44,440 nucleotides of DNA from Prochlorococcus sp. AG-402-G06 (GCA_003277985.1 QCHR01000011.1:1-44440), one strand, 5' to 3'; shown: positions 15,288 to 26,126, numbered from the stretch's first letter. The notes: generated by a model from the letters alone, not told the origin. Numbers and translations: made by a program.

Positions 15288-16733
15288 CTAAAGATCACCA
15301 AAACCTTTCTTTTTCTTAACTGGACGCTGTCTTCGGGGCGCAGAACCTGGACCTCCTCTTCCTGTTCTTGACTGATATGGATTAGCGCCTGCTGAAGACA
15401 TGCCAGGGAGTCCTCCCTCCATGCCAGGAAGCCCTCCACCAGTTGACATCTGCTTCATCAAGCCCCTCATCCTCTGAAAATCCGCGAGAACCTTGTCTAC
15501 GTCTGCTGGCTGATGTCCACTACCACTTGCAACTCTTCGACGTCTTGATGGTTGTGCTGCCAATAATTCAGGCTTATTCCTTTCCTCTACTGACATTGAA
15601 CCAATCATTGCCTCAATTTTTTTAAGTTGATCTTCGCCACTTTTAATCATTCCATCATCAATTTTGTTCATCCCCGGAATCATTTTTAGCAGCCCCCCTA
15701 AAGAGCCCATTCTCTTTATCATCTTCATCTGTTTTACAAAATCCGAAAAATCAAAAGTTGCTTCTTGAAGCTTCTTTTGCATGATTTCCGCATCAGCAAT
15801 TTCAACTTCTTTCTGTGCTTTTTCAACAAGAGTTAAAACATCACCCATCCCTAATATTCTGCTAGCCATCCTCTCGGGATAAAAAGGTTGTAATGCCTCA
15901 ACCTTTTCACCCGTCCCTATAAATTTGATTGGTTTCCCACTAATTTTTCTAATAGAAAGAGCAGCTCCCCCTCTTGAGTCTCCATCTAGCTTTGTGAGAA
16001 CAGCACCTGTTATTCCTACTTTCTCATGAAAACTCCTGGTAATGTCTGCGGCCTCTTGGCCAATCATTGAATCAACTACCAATAAAACTTCATCAGGTTG
16101 AACGGCCTCTTTAATTCGAACCATCTCTCCCATCATCTCGGTATCAATTTGAAGCCGCCCAGCAGTATCGACAAGAACAGTGTCAAATCCTTCTTCCCTA
16201 GCTTTTTCCAAGCCTTTACTTGCAATCTCCTCAGGCTTTGAATTTGGACTTAAATTAAAAACCTCTACACCAATTTGATTTCCCAGCGTTACCAATTGAT
16301 CAATAGCTGCTGGCCTGTATGTATCAGCAGCAACAAGTAATGGCTTTTGATTTTTTTCTTTCAGAAGTAATCCCAGTTTTGCTGTAGCTGTAGTTTTTCC
16401 AGCACCCTGAAGACCAGCCATTAAAATTACAGTTGGTTTTCCCTCTGAATCTGCCAAGGGATCATTCTCTCCCCCCATTACTTTTACTAGTTGCTCGTGA
16501 ACTACTTGAATGAATTTCTGACCAGGATTTATACCTCTGACAACCTCTGTACCAACGGCCTTGACTCTTACTTCTTCAATAAACTCTTTAACTACGGACA
16601 AACTAACATCGGCTTCTAAGAGGGCTCTTCTAACCTGTTTAAGTGCTTCATCAACATTTTCATCTGAAATTTTAGCTTCACCTTTAAAGGCCTTAACAGC
16701 ATCTTCAAATTGATTGGTAAGTTCCTCAAACAT
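15288..16733 (-). CDS. ffh: Signal recognition particle protein Ffh
   Basis: Ffh is the SRP54 GTPase that, with SRP RNA, delivers nascent membrane proteins to FtsY. The 481-residue protein has an N domain (about 1-90). The G domain has GLQGAGKTT (107-115), DTAGR (189-193) and TKLD (247-250). The methionine-rich M domain (about 300-430) includes MKMIKRMGSLGGLLKMIPGM and SRRRRVASGSG. A glycine/proline-rich, basic tail (about 430-481) resembles other cyanobacterial Ffh. Its RNA partner is encoded in the same window at 42520-42613. It heads the minus-strand run followed by rpsP and phoH and lies 38 bases downstream of the ftn2 gene. Confidence 0.97.
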   Translation of the reverse strand: MFEELTNQFEDAVKAFKGEAKISDENVDEALKQVRRALLEADVSLSVVKEFIEEVRVKAVGTEVVRGINPGQKFIQVVHEQLVKVMGGENDPLADSEGKPTVILMAGLQGAGKTTATAKLGLLLKEKNQKPLLVAADTYRPAAIDQLVTLGNQIGVEVFNLSPNSKPEEIASKGLEKAREEGFDTVLVDTAGRLQIDTEMMGEMVRIKEAVQPDEVLLVVDSMIGQEAADITRSFHEKVGITGAVLTKLDGDSRGGAALSIRKISGKPIKFIGTGEKVEALQPFYPERMASRILGMGDVLTLVEKAQKEVEIADAEIMQKKLQEATFDFSDFVKQMKMIKRMGSLGGLLKMIPGMNKIDDGMIKSGEDQLKKIEAMIGSMSVEERNKPELLAAQPSRRRRVASGSGHQPADVDKVLADFQRMRGLMKQMSTGGGLPGMEGGLPGMSSAGANPYQSRTGRGGPGSAPRRQRPVKKKKGFGDL

Positions 16734-16771
16734 TTTCTTAGAATTACAGAAATAATTTTAAAAATTACTTT

Positions 16772-18826
16772 TTAATTTCCACTAATATAGTCAACTAAAA
16801 GCCAGCTTTTTTTATTCTTGCCTATTATATACTTAACTCTCAAAGAAGGAATAACAGTTTCTGATAAAATCTCACCAGAAGAACTAATCCTTTTATCTTG
16901 ATAATTTAACTCAACATCTGCTGCAATTCTTTTGTCTGATCTTTGTACAATATTGATTGAATTTATACTTGCATTAATAATTTGACTTTGTCCTAATAAT
17001 TTGTCTTTCTTTCTCTGTTCAATAACTCTATTAAATAGAGAAGCTCTTGCAACAGAATAAAGCAATTCACTTTCTGAGCCATTCAAAATATCGGCCTTGC
17101 CTGCCAACCATGACTCAATAAGAAATTTTATTTCTTGAGTTGAAGGCTCTACTGAGGTGAGAGGAATTAAATTATTTAAACCTAATAGTTCTTTATTATT
17201 AACTTTTTCTCTTGATCCATTATCTTTAATTTTAATATCTTCGGGTTTAGATAATTCAGATTTAGAAATTTTATTGAAATCATTGTTTTCTGATGGTTTT
17301 CTCTGTGTAAGGATTCCTAAGCTTGTTCCAATAATAAATAAACCAATAAATGCTAAAGAACTTGTATAAATCGGGCGTTTTAATATGAAAGTTTTTAAAT
17401 CTGACTTTTTGATCAATTCAAAAGTTGAATAATATGTTGAGATTATCTTTTTAACTAAATCAGATCTTAAGAAAGCGTCTCTATTTTGGAATCTATTTTT
17501 AAAAGACTTTTCTTTCAGTATTTCATCAAAAGCCCCACCAGGCATTGGTAAATCAGCTTGTTCTTCCAAGTTTTTTGATGGATCATTCTCAACTTGTTGT
17601 TCAGGTGCCAATGAAGATAAGAATGAAAATCCTGCTTTAGCAATTCCTAATCCCCCTTTTGTTTCTAACTGCTCTACATAGATTTGTACTTCTTGGCTAG
17701 CGAACCAATCATCAAGATTTACAGTTTGTATTTCAACATCACTAAAACCTACTAATACATCTTTTTTCAACCAATTTCTACAGTAGTCACAAAGGGCTCC
17801 CAATGTCTCGCCTGGATAATTTTCTAACCAGTCTTTTAATTTCTCATCTGAACTGCTTCTAAAACGAGATTCTGCTTGCTTTACGTCCCCTAACAAAAGA
17901 TCTAGGCATCCAATTAATGGCATGGGATCAAAGCCACTAAGATTGATGTTTCGGAGGTATTTACGTGCTTCTTGCAACAGTTCTGGTTGTCTGTAAGAGA
18001 AACCAGAGGCAATCAAAGCAAAAGCAGCAAGAAATCCAGCATCCTCGGAGCCCCTTCTATACCAATTTACATAGATTTTTGACTGCTCTTTTGCAGTCAG
18101 AAATTTTCTGATTTGAAGGAAAAATAGCTCAAAATCATTTTGATTTAATCCTCCTATTCTTTCTGAATTTCTTTTCCCTTCAAGTCCGCCCCTTTTATTT
18201 ACAAAGTCTTCCAACAATACCAAGCCTTCCTGATGAGACTTCTCATCTTCTTTCTCTCTACTTAATAAATCAAGAATTCTATATGGAAGTAAAGTCTCTA
18301 AATCAGATTCAAGGGTTTTTCTTTCTTCAACAAGCTTTCCCATCCTTTGTAACAATTGTATCCCTTCTTGAAGTAAATCAGCACCTGAAGCATATCTTCT
18401 GCAAGCCTGCTCCTCAATAGATGCGTCCCTACAAGATAAAGCTGCTATTAATGTCAAATCTGACTCTCTACCGCTTCCCAAGGCTGGGGCTTGTGGAGGT
18501 TGCAATGCTTTTTTTGCAAGCTTAAAAGCTTGAAAAGAAGAATTTGATTCCCATAACAGAAGCAAACCAGCGACTTCCCTATTTGAAGACAAATCAAGTC
18601 CAGAAGAACCCTCTATCAGAGCAAGTTCATAGGATTGTCGTTCGACAGGATTAGATAAAAGATCAGCAGAAAGTCTTAGTAGCTCAGCTCTCTGAGCTAA
18701 AACTTCATAAGTAAAGCCTTGTTTGGGAGGACGATCTAGTCTTAGCTGAAAAGCCCTGAGGACTTCTTCAGCATTTGCAGAAGGGCTAACCCCCAATAAG
18801 CGAAAATGATCAATAGGTAATTCCAA
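16772..18826 (-). CDS. ftn2: Cell division protein Ftn2/ZipN/ARC6
   Basis: This is the cyanobacterial division protein, ancestor of plastid ARC6, which anchors FtsZ to the membrane. The 684-residue protein begins with a J-domain-like region lacking a clear HPD (MELPIDHFRLLGVSPSANAE to about 70). A long helical region follows (about 80-400). One transmembrane helix lies at about 489-506 (SSLAFIGLFIIGTSLGIL). The C-terminal IMS-type domain (about 565-684) includes IKFLIESWLAGKADIL and ends near SWLLVDYISGN. This architecture is specific to Ftn2/ARC6. The gene is divergent from pdhA, with 95 bases between. FtsZ itself is encoded in the same window at 41383. Confidence 0.92.
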   Translation of the reverse strand: MELPIDHFRLLGVSPSANAEEVLRAFQLRLDRPPKQGFTYEVLAQRAELLRLSADLLSNPVERQSYELALIEGSSGLDLSSNREVAGLLLLWESNSSFQAFKLAKKALQPPQAPALGSGRESDLTLIAALSCRDASIEEQACRRYASGADLLQEGIQLLQRMGKLVEERKTLESDLETLLPYRILDLLSREKEDEKSHQEGLVLLEDFVNKRGGLEGKRNSERIGGLNQNDFELFFLQIRKFLTAKEQSKIYVNWYRRGSEDAGFLAAFALIASGFSYRQPELLQEARKYLRNINLSGFDPMPLIGCLDLLLGDVKQAESRFRSSSDEKLKDWLENYPGETLGALCDYCRNWLKKDVLVGFSDVEIQTVNLDDWFASQEVQIYVEQLETKGGLGIAKAGFSFLSSLAPEQQVENDPSKNLEEQADLPMPGGAFDEILKEKSFKNRFQNRDAFLRSDLVKKIISTYYSTFELIKKSDLKTFILKRPIYTSSLAFIGLFIIGTSLGILTQRKPSENNDFNKISKSELSKPEDIKIKDNGSREKVNNKELLGLNNLIPLTSVEPSTQEIKFLIESWLAGKADILNGSESELLYSVARASLFNRVIEQRKKDKLLGQSQIINASINSINIVQRSDKRIAADVELNYQDKRISSSGEILSETVIPSLRVKYIIGKNKKSWLLVDYISGN

Positions 18827-18921
18827 TCGCTACTTGGTAATCAGAAAAAAGCTCTAGGCATCGTAAGGGGTTTTAACCATTTTGCATCCATTGACGCTTA
18901 AAGTCTAAAAAGGATTGACAA

Positions 18922-20016
18922 GTGAATATGAACAAAGTCATGTCTCACAACCAAAACAAAATGAGCCAAGACCCTATCCAGCACAGGGAACACGCCGACA
19001 GATTGAGCAATCTTGCCAACAGCAAACCAGCTCAAATCAATAGAGAAATTGGTTTAAATCTTTTCAAAGATATGACTTTGGGAAGAAGGTTTGAAGATAA
19101 ATGCGCTGAAATGTATTACAGAGGGAAGATGTTTGGGTTCGTTCATCTTTACAACGGGCAAGAGGCTATAAGCACAGGGGTTATTGGGGCAATGCAACGC
19201 AAACACGACTGGTTTTGTAGTACCTACAGAGATCATGTTCATGCTTTAAGTGCTGGAGTGCCTGCGAAAGAGGTGATGAGCGAGCTATTCGGGAAAGAGA
19301 CAGGTTGCAGTAAAGGTAGAGGTGGATCCATGCATCTATTTTCAAAAGAGCATCATCTGCTAGGAGGTTATGCATTTATTGGTGAAGGTATTCCTGTTGC
19401 CCTTGGGGCAGCTTTCAGCAGTAAATACAAAAGGGAGGCCCTTAAAGAAAATAGTGATTCTGTAACTGCAGCATTTTTTGGAGACGGGACTTGCAATATT
19501 GGTCAGTTTTATGAATGTTTAAATATGGCCCAGCTATGGAAATTACCGATCATATTTGTAGTCGAAAATAATAAATGGGCAATTGGAATGGCTCATGACA
19601 GAGCAACCAGTGAGACTGAAATATGGAGAAAAGCTTCAGCATTTGGCATGCCTGGAGAAGAAATTGACGGGATGGACGTATTAGCAGTAAGAGGGGCTAC
19701 TCAAAGAGCCCTAGAACGAGCAAGAGCAGGAGAAGGGCCAACTTTAATAGAGTGTCTTACCTACAGATTCAGAGGCCATTCGTTGGCTGATCCAGATGAA
19801 CTTAGATCAGAGAAAGAAAAAGAATTCTGGGCGAAAAGAGATCCAATAAAAAAGCTAAAACATGATTTAACTGTTTCTGGATTAATCTCTGAAGAAGAAT
19901 TAAAAAATATTGAGAAAGAAATTGATCTGGAAGTTAACGATGCTGTTGAATTTGCTCTCAATGCCCCTGAGCCTGATCCTAGTGAATTAACTAAATATAT
20001 CTGGGCAGAAAACTAA
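18922..20016 (+). CDS. pdhA: Pyruvate dehydrogenase E1 component, alpha subunit
   Basis: PdhA is the thiamine-diphosphate-binding E1 alpha subunit that decarboxylates pyruvate in the pyruvate dehydrogenase complex. The 364-residue protein shows [44 protein letters not shown] and the ThDP motif starting GDGTCN (about 187) and ending at VVENN. It closes with [16 protein letters not shown], the phosphorylation-loop region. I take the GTG at 18922 as start because AGGA lies a good distance upstream; ATGs at 18928 and 18940 are alternatives. The first 40 residues are polar and variable. The E3 subunit gene lpdA is also in this window, but E1 beta and E2 are not. It converges on the sigma factor gene. 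Confidence 0.95.
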   Translation: MNMNKVMSHNQNKMSQDPIQHREHADRLSNLANSKPAQINREIGLNLFKDMTLGRRFEDKCAEMYYRGKMFGFVHLYNGQEAISTGVIGAMQRKHDWFCSTYRDHVHALSAGVPAKEVMSELFGKETGCSKGRGGSMHLFSKEHHLLGGYAFIGEGIPVALGAAFSSKYKREALKENSDSVTAAFFGDGTCNIGQFYECLNMAQLWKLPIIFVVENNKWAIGMAHDRATSETEIWRKASAFGMPGEEIDGMDVLAVRGATQRALERARAGEGPTLIECLTYRFRGHSLADPDELRSEKEKEFWAKRDPIKKLKHDLTVSGLISEEELKNIEKEIDLEVNDAVEFALNAPEPDPSELTKYIWAEN

Positions 20017-20029
20017 AGTAGATAAAAAT

Positions 20030-20971
20030 TCAAATTCCACTTGGAAGCTTTCTGGTTAGGTTTCTCAATTTCCTTAAAGCTTTTAACTCAACTTGCCTAA
20101 CCCTCTCGCGGGAAACTTGTAATAGCCTTCCTATCTCTGCAAGAGTATGCCTCTCATTACCTTCCAAGCCAAACCTAAGCCTAATAACATGCTGTTCTTG
20201 TTCGCTTAGATGACTTAGCCACCTTCCAAGTTGCTCTTGGTGAATTTTTTGTTCAACTTTATCCAGTGGTTCTTCGCCAGAACCATCAGCTATTAAATCA
20301 CCTAAAAAGCTACGTCCTTCATCGCCATTTACAGGGGCATCAAGACTACTTGTAGTAAGAGCTTGTCTGAGAATCGAATCAAGTTCTTCAACTTCTATTT
20401 CCATTGCCTCAGCTATTTCAATACGACTAGGCATTGCTCCAAGCTTATGAGCTAGATCCAAGCTAACTTTTCGAATAGTCGCTAATCTCTCACTCAAATG
20501 AACTGGCAGGCGGATGGTTCTTGACTGGCAAGCAATTGCCCTAGTCATGCTTTGTCTGATCCACCAAAAAGCATAAGTAGAAAACTTATAACCTCGGGTA
20601 GGGTCAAATTTTTCTACTGCTCTTTCTAATCCAAGTGATCCCTCCTGAACCAAGTCAAGAAGTTCAAGACCTTTCCCTTGATATTTCTTTGCGACGCTTA
20701 CAACCAGTCGAAGATTGGCTTTCATCATCCTTTCCTTTGCCCTTCTTCCAATTCGGATCAATCTTCTTTGATGTGAATTAAATTCTTTGCTCTCCTCCTT
20801 AATCTGACCATCCTCGGTCAGGCTCATCATTGTTTGAACCTGATTGCCAAGCTCAATTTCTTCGGCCGGCGTTAAGAGAGGAACTCTTCCAATAGAGGAA
20901 AGGTACCAACTAATTGGATCACTGCTGCGTCGTTTTTGGGATTCAGCAGGCTTGGGTGCAGATGAAACCAT
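20030..20971 (-). CDS. Group 2 RNA polymerase sigma-70 factor
   Basis: This 313-residue protein is a non-essential sigma-70 (RpoD-like) factor. Region 1.2 is at SWYLSSIGRVPLLTPAEEIEL. Regions 2.1-2.4 run from MKANLRLVVSVAKKYQGKGLELLDLVQEGS through GYKFSTYAFWWIRQSMTRAI. Region 3 covers the DLAHKLGAMPSR part. Region 4 has EQEQHVIRLRFGLEG and the helix-turn-helix ERHTLAEIGRLLQVSRERVRQVE. It lacks the long region 1.1 and spacer of the primary sigma, so it is group 2, a class used by cyanobacteria for stress, light and nutrient responses. Which paralogue cannot be named here. It ends 13 bases from the convergent pdhA stop. Confidence 0.95.
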   Translation of the reverse strand: MVSSAPKPAESQKRRSSDPISWYLSSIGRVPLLTPAEEIELGNQVQTMMSLTEDGQIKEESKEFNSHQRRLIRIGRRAKERMMKANLRLVVSVAKKYQGKGLELLDLVQEGSLGLERAVEKFDPTRGYKFSTYAFWWIRQSMTRAIACQSRTIRLPVHLSERLATIRKVSLDLAHKLGAMPSRIEIAEAMEIEVEELDSILRQALTTSSLDAPVNGDEGRSFLGDLIADGSGEEPLDKVEQKIHQEQLGRWLSHLSEQEQHVIRLRFGLEGNERHTLAEIGRLLQVSRERVRQVELKALRKLRNLTRKLPSGI

Positions 20972-21128
20972 TGTTTCTAGACCCGTTTTTCAAAGTGGTA
21001 AGACTTTCCTACAGAAATCGTAAAAGATGCCAGGGTTTCATGAAGGCTTCAGATTCTGTTGACGATTAGTTAACAAATGACACCAAATCCACCATTTTCT
21101 GCTCTTTAAATGGTTGTTTCAAAACATT

Positions 21129-22643
21129 TCAAGTACTTTCCTTTTTTATTAATTCACTAAGAAAAGTGCAAATAGTGCTCGCAGTGCTCCCTTTCATGCA
21201 AAAAGCCCCTGCGTATGCATGCATCAAAGCTGACGCAGCCAGCAAACTAGTATCCAATTTTTTGTCAGTTGCGAGTCCAATAGCACCCATCCCTGAAACG
21301 AACCCAGCCAAAACATCGCCAAGACCAGTTCTTGCAACACTTGAATTAACTTGCCCTATTTGCCAGGTTTTCCCTTCTGGATCAGAAATAACACTATGAG
21401 CACATTTCAATAAAACAGATGAACTGCAAATTTTTGCAGCTTCAATTCCAGCCTTCAATGGATTCGAGCAATCAATTAAAGGAAATAGCCTTTTAAATTC
21501 TTCAAGATGAGGAGTAAGCCATGTAGGTCCATTTCTACCATTTAGCCATTCCAAACCTTTCGAAGTTATCGACAGCCTATTAATTGCATCAGCATCGAGA
21601 ACAAGTAGGCCTTTAAAATCCTGCAAGTCAGAGCCAAAACAATCTTTTTCTTCTGCAGTCCCTAATCCAGGTCCAAGCAAAATCGAGTCAAACCTGTTCA
21701 AGTCAACTTCATTTAAAACTCTGGAAAAATCTGAAGAACCGTCCTGAAAAATATTTAGATCTCCAAGAAATAAGACTTCAGGATGAGCACTCCAAAGGGC
21801 GGATGAAACTGAATTAGGCAAAAAAGCGCTAACACTACCTGTTCCACTTGCTAAAGCCCCATTCAAAGCAAGGGATGCTGCTCCCCTGTATTTATCACTT
21901 CCTGCAATCACAAGAACTCTTCCTCTCTGGTATTTACTTTTACTTTTGCTTGGCATCGGCCAAACGAAAGTAGACAAATCTGCAAAAGAAATCCTTAGAG
22001 GCTGAGTTTCAGGAAAATCAGCTAATATTTTATCAGGAATCCCGATATCTACTCTCTCTAAATTACCGACATAATCAATAGCTGAATCTTGAATTAACCC
22101 AAACTTGAATAGACCTAAAGGCATTGTATAACTAGCTTTTACTGAAGTTTTTGATATTATATTTCCATTATCTGAGTCCAATCCTGCTGGGACATCAATA
22201 CTAATTAATTTATCAGGACTAAATGTCTTCTTCGAATTCAATAAATGAACTATTTCATCAGAAATAATTCTTGATTGTCCTAACCCAAACAACGCTTCAA
22301 TCCATAATAAATGAGAATTCGAATCGGGCTTACTTTCCAAGTTTTCAATACCTATTCGAATTGCATAGTCGAAATGTTTTTGTGTTAATTCTTTTTTCAA
22401 TGGGAATGGACACCAAATTGAGATATCAACACCTGCCATATAAAGTTCTCTTGCTACTACGAGTCCATCTCCTCCGTTATGACCTGGACCTACTAAAACG
22501 ATTGCACCATTTTCAATCAATCCTTGCCTGTCTAATATCCATGAAGAGATGCCAATCCCTACTTTTTCCATCAGAGCTTCAACAGGCATACCCATAGAAA
22601 ACATTTCTTTTTCTATGTTTTGCATCTGATCTGAAGAAACCAT
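21129..22643 (-). CDS. nnrD: Bifunctional NAD(P)H-hydrate repair enzyme
   Basis: This two-domain enzyme repairs hydrated NAD(P)H. The N-terminal NnrE epimerase half includes MVSSDQMQNIEKEMFSMGMP, EALMEKVG, VGPGHNGGDGLVVAREL and ISIDVPAGLDSDNG. The C-terminal NnrD dehydratase half includes RGRVLVIAGSDKYRGAASLA, SILLGPGLGT, WLTPHLEEFKRLFP and ARTGLGDVLAGFVSGMGAIG. The open frame extends to 22751, but that would overlap the divergent mnmA start. I use the ATG at 22643, giving 504 residues; a TTG at 22676 that includes the often conserved NWP residues is also credible. The order of domains is the usual bacterial one. Confidence 0.92.
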   Translation of the reverse strand: MVSSDQMQNIEKEMFSMGMPVEALMEKVGIGISSWILDRQGLIENGAIVLVGPGHNGGDGLVVARELYMAGVDISIWCPFPLKKELTQKHFDYAIRIGIENLESKPDSNSHLLWIEALFGLGQSRIISDEIVHLLNSKKTFSPDKLISIDVPAGLDSDNGNIISKTSVKASYTMPLGLFKFGLIQDSAIDYVGNLERVDIGIPDKILADFPETQPLRISFADLSTFVWPMPSKSKSKYQRGRVLVIAGSDKYRGAASLALNGALASGTGSVSAFLPNSVSSALWSAHPEVLFLGDLNIFQDGSSDFSRVLNEVDLNRFDSILLGPGLGTAEEKDCFGSDLQDFKGLLVLDADAINRLSITSKGLEWLNGRNGPTWLTPHLEEFKRLFPLIDCSNPLKAGIEAAKICSSSVLLKCAHSVISDPEGKTWQIGQVNSSVARTGLGDVLAGFVSGMGAIGLATDKKLDTSLLAASALMHAYAGAFCMKGSTASTICTFLSELIKKEST

Positions 22644-22720
22644 CAAATGTTCCGAATCAGATTTAGGCCAATTCAAAATCAAAAAGCAAACAAACCCACT
22701 ATGAATAGAAGCTACTATTA

Positions 22721-23935
22721 ATGCCAATGAATGTGGAAACAAGAGAAACAAAAAAAGTTTTTAATCATTTGACTTCAGAAGAAACAGTCGAGAAAACATT
22801 AAAAAGACTGCAAACATTTTCTGGAAATCACTCGGTTGTAGTTGGACTTTCCGGCGGGGTAGACAGCTCCTTAACAGCTGCTCTTCTCTGTGAAGCTGGT
22901 TGGGATGTAGTGGGATTAACTTTGTGGTTAATGAAAGGGAAAGGTTCTTGCTGCTCTGATGGATTAATTGATGCTGCAGGGATATGTGATCAACTAGGAA
23001 TCAAGCATCACATAATTGACACCAAAGAAATCTTTCAAAAAGAAATCATCAATAATGTCTTAAAAGGATATGAGGAAGGAATTACACCTTTGCCGTGCTC
23101 GAGATGCAACAAATCAGTCAAATTCTCAGAAATGCTCAAATGGGTTAAAGAAAATAAAAATATCGAAAAGATCGCTACTGGGCATTATGCAAGGATTAGA
23201 TATTCAAATGAATCTTTCAATACAAATGATCTTCCGAGTGATGGAATTAAAAGACATAAGCTTTTAAGAGGTAAAGATCTCAACAAAGATCAAAGCTATT
23301 TTTTATATGATCTTCCTCAAGAAATTTTAGGAAAAACAATTTTTCCACTTGGAGAATTAACTAAAGACATAACACGAATCGAAGCTTTAAAACATTCATT
23401 AAAAACTGCCGAAAAACCAGAGAGTCAGGACCTTTGTCTTGCTGAACATTACGGATCAATGAATGCATTTATTGACAAGTATCTCCCAAAGAAGAAGGGA
23501 GAGGTTGTACTTAAAAATGGGAAAATCATAGGATCCCATAATGGAATTCATCATTTTACGATAGGACAACGAAAGGGACTAGGTATTGCATGGGAAGTAC
23601 CTTTACATGTTATTGAAATTGATGCCTCCTTAAACAGAGTAATTGTTGCCCCAAGAGAAGATTCTGGTAAGCAAGACTGTATTGTAAAAGATATAAATTG
23701 GGTATCAATTGAAGCACCTCAAAAGCCAATTGAGGTAGAGGTCCAAATTAGATATAGAAGTAAAGCTGTGAAGGCGAAGTTAACACCAATTATTGATAGT
23801 AGCAAAGAAAATAATTGTTATAAATGTCATATTCATTTTGAAGAAAATCAATTTTCAATTACTCCTGGACAAGCAGCAGTATTTTACAAGGGTGATTATG
23901 TATTAGGAGGAGGCCTTATTTCAAAAGATTATTAA
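22721..23935 (+). CDS. mnmA: tRNA-specific 2-thiouridylase MnmA
   Basis: MnmA thiolates U34 of Lys, Glu and Gln tRNAs using a relayed persulfide. The 404-residue protein shows the PP-loop [12 protein letters not shown] (40-51), the catalytic cysteine pair C126 (LPCSRCN) and C239 (PESQDLCLA), and the ATGHYARI and [10 protein letters not shown] motifs. The central and C-terminal beta-barrel parts include [14 protein letters not shown] and [18 protein letters not shown]. The length is somewhat above E. coli MnmA because of an N-terminal extension (about 1-35); ATGs at 22727 and beyond are alternative starts. It is divergent from nnrD and ends 2 bases from the convergent lnt stop. Confidence 0.96.
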   Translation: MPMNVETRETKKVFNHLTSEETVEKTLKRLQTFSGNHSVVVGLSGGVDSSLTAALLCEAGWDVVGLTLWLMKGKGSCCSDGLIDAAGICDQLGIKHHIIDTKEIFQKEIINNVLKGYEEGITPLPCSRCNKSVKFSEMLKWVKENKNIEKIATGHYARIRYSNESFNTNDLPSDGIKRHKLLRGKDLNKDQSYFLYDLPQEILGKTIFPLGELTKDITRIEALKHSLKTAEKPESQDLCLAEHYGSMNAFIDKYLPKKKGEVVLKNGKIIGSHNGIHHFTIGQRKGLGIAWEVPLHVIEIDASLNRVIVAPREDSGKQDCIVKDINWVSIEAPQKPIEVEVQIRYRSKAVKAKLTPIIDSSKENNCYKCHIHFEENQFSITPGQAAVFYKGDYVLGGGLISKDY

Positions 23936-23937
23936 AA

Positions 23938-25410
23938 TTAACTATACTTACGTAATCGCAAAACTTCTATTAAACTTATAATAACGACTGCAATAATAGG
24001 CAAATCAGAAATCAATATATATAGTGTTTTCTTTCCATTTAATTCCAGGTCAACGAGTTGAACAAGTTCTTGATTTGGTTTAAGAAGGGTATCAATTATT
24101 CCATTACTTTTAATCAAAGATGTTGGTCCAGTATTGGAAACAGATATTAAATTTTTGGATGTTTCAATACTCCTTAATTGAGCAATAGTTAAAAATTGTC
24201 TCTGCAAAGAGATAGGATAAGGATCTAAATTTGCAATCACTAAAATCCATTTAGCCCCTTGATTTACTGCTTTAGCTATAGCTTTTCCATTACTCAATTC
24301 ATAACAAATAGCACCTGCAAAAGAGGGGCCCTCCCAATCAAGAAGTCTTGATGGATTACCACTTTCAATTCCACCTACTGCAGACAGGCCATTTTTCAAA
24401 AAGTTAGGCAATGCAGGAATCCATTCGCCCAGAGGAACTAATCTAGATTTGTCCAATACATCCGAAAAAGACTCTTCACCTGGATTAAAAACCAATATTG
24501 AACTTCGTAGAGAAGCATTTATTTTCCTGAAACCTCCAGAGAGAAATTTAACAGGAAAATCTCGAATCTTTGATCTATCTAGAGGCAACGTTCCCTCTGG
24601 AGCAATTAAAAAAGATGCATTCATTTCAACAGCGTCATTTAACGCTCTATCTACTTTTGCAGGCAAAGCATTTATTTCTTCCTGACTAAATTTTTGTCGT
24701 ATTGGAATATTTGTTTGCCACATCGCAACCTGTTCTGCCGAATCAGTAGGAGAATCCAACAACAAAATAAATCCAATTAAATGAGCTAACGAAAAATAAG
24801 CAAATCCATCAAAAATCAATTTCTTGAGTTTTTTTCTGGCTTGAAAAGCAATTGAAAGTTGCCAAATCCACCATCCAGCCAAGAGATGGATAGAGGCCAA
24901 TCCGCCCGAACCTATCCATCTTGCCAATCCAGCCAAATATCTATCTTGTGGTAATAAACTTGGCCCTACACCTATCCAAAACAAAGGGCCTCTAGATAGG
25001 ATTTCTTCAGTTAGTCCCCATATTGTTGATAATAAGACAGCATAAATAAATTTATTTTCTAATTTAGAAACCTGCAATCTTCCAGGAGCCAAAAACCCCC
25101 TCAAAGCCGACCAACTAAAAACCAAAGCCCCTCCAAAGGCTCCACAAAAAAGCCATATAAAAATAGTAATAGGCAAGCTTAAATTTGAGTTTATCCCTAC
25201 CCAACTGAGTGGATGCAAAGATAGCAACCACTTATGACTCCATAAAATAGCCATCCCCCCCCAACAAAAACCCCCCCATGGATTCTTACTCGCAGGCCAA
25301 AGTAAAGATATTCCCAAAAGCATGAATACATAATTGCCTTCACTAAGGGAGATTCCTGCTAGCGCTCCACCAGCAAAAGCTTTAATAAGAAGAGAATAGA
25401 TATTATTCAT
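23938..25410 (-). CDS. lnt: Apolipoprotein N-acyltransferase
   Basis: Lnt adds the third acyl chain to lipoproteins in the inner membrane. The 490-residue protein has an N-terminal block of about six membrane helices (1-215). A nitrilase-like periplasmic domain follows (about 225-465), with the catalytic triad visible as E272 (LIAPEGTLP), K321 (DKSRLVPLGEW) and C369 (GAICYE). A final C-terminal helix (about 465-485) completes the usual topology. Overall similarity to proteobacterial Lnt is modest, as usual for cyanobacteria. It is convergent with mnmA and divergent from the FKBP gene, itself probably exported. Confidence 0.9.
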   Translation of the reverse strand: MNNIYSLLIKAFAGGALAGISLSEGNYVFMLLGISLLWPASKNPWGGFCWGGMAILWSHKWLLSLHPLSWVGINSNLSLPITIFIWLFCGAFGGALVFSWSALRGFLAPGRLQVSKLENKFIYAVLLSTIWGLTEEILSRGPLFWIGVGPSLLPQDRYLAGLARWIGSGGLASIHLLAGWWIWQLSIAFQARKKLKKLIFDGFAYFSLAHLIGFILLLDSPTDSAEQVAMWQTNIPIRQKFSQEEINALPAKVDRALNDAVEMNASFLIAPEGTLPLDRSKIRDFPVKFLSGGFRKINASLRSSILVFNPGEESFSDVLDKSRLVPLGEWIPALPNFLKNGLSAVGGIESGNPSRLLDWEGPSFAGAICYELSNGKAIAKAVNQGAKWILVIANLDPYPISLQRQFLTIAQLRSIETSKNLISVSNTGPTSLIKSNGIIDTLLKPNQELVQLVDLELNGKKTLYILISDLPIIAVVIISLIEVLRLRKYS

Positions 25411-25526
25411 AAATCTAATTTAATAAAATATACACCGACAAAATTCATACTCTGGTTAGTTATCTTTTAAATAGATGTAATTTGGGTATTAATCTGCAAG
25501 AATATTTCCGACTACTTAATATTGCT

Positions 25527-26126
25527 GTGAGAGAAATCTTAATTAGCTTTTCTGTTTGCCTTAGCTGCTTGATGATTGCAGTGATCAGCCAAATCATCTC
25601 TCCAACTCCAACGAATGCCCTACAAATTGACCAACCAATCCAAGCGGATGTAAGGCAATCCACAAAAACCACAGAGTCTGTAACTAATCCATTTGAATTA
25701 GACCCAGAAGACCCAAATCCATCACTTTTTACTATGGCTTCAGATAAAACCAGTACAAGCAACGCCCCTCTCGGAGGAGCTGAAATAGGAGCATCTCAAG
25801 TAACTTCAAGTGGGCTAAAAATTACTGAATTAGTGTTAGGTGATGGTCAAGAAGCGACGCCAGGAACAAGTGTCTCTGTAAATTACAAGGGCACTCTTGA
25901 TGATGGGAAAGAATTTGACAGCAGTTATGGAAGAGGTCCTTTTGAATTTTCTTTAGGTGCAGGGATGGTGATAAAGGGTTGGGATGAGGGAGTCGCAGGG
26001 ATGAAAGTTGGAGGTAAAAGAAAATTAGTCATCCCACCAGAATTGGGTTATGGCAGCAGAGGAATAGGTCCAATCCCCCCTAATTCAGTTTTAACTTTTG
26101 AAGTGGAGTTATTGGGTGTTAAGTGA
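25527..26126 (+). CDS. FKBP-type peptidyl-prolyl isomerase, exported or anchored
   Basis: The C-terminal about 100 residues are a classical FKBP domain: [68 protein letters not shown] and [14 protein letters not shown]. The tryptophan and aromatic pocket are intact, so isomerase activity is likely. The N-terminus has a hydrophobic segment ([20 protein letters not shown]) that acts as signal peptide or anchor. A low-complexity, acidic linker follows. I prefer the GTG at 25527 (199 residues), which gives a normal signal sequence; the frame continues upstream to a TTG at 25482. A lumenal or periplasmic folding helper is inferred from the signal. Confidence 0.93.
   Translation: MREILISFSVCLSCLMIAVISQIISPTPTNALQIDQPIQADVRQSTKTTESVTNPFELDPEDPNPSLFTMASDKTSTSNAPLGGAEIGASQVTSSGLKITELVLGDGQEATPGTSVSVNYKGTLDDGKEFDSSYGRGPFEFSLGAGMVIKGWDEGVAGMKVGGKRKLVIPPELGYGSRGIGPIPPNSVLTFEVELLGVK

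Noticed and set aside
22644-22751. N-terminal extension of the NAD(P)H-hydrate repair enzyme
   Set aside because: It would overlap the start of the divergent mnmA gene, and most of the added residues are hydrophobic and unlike the family.
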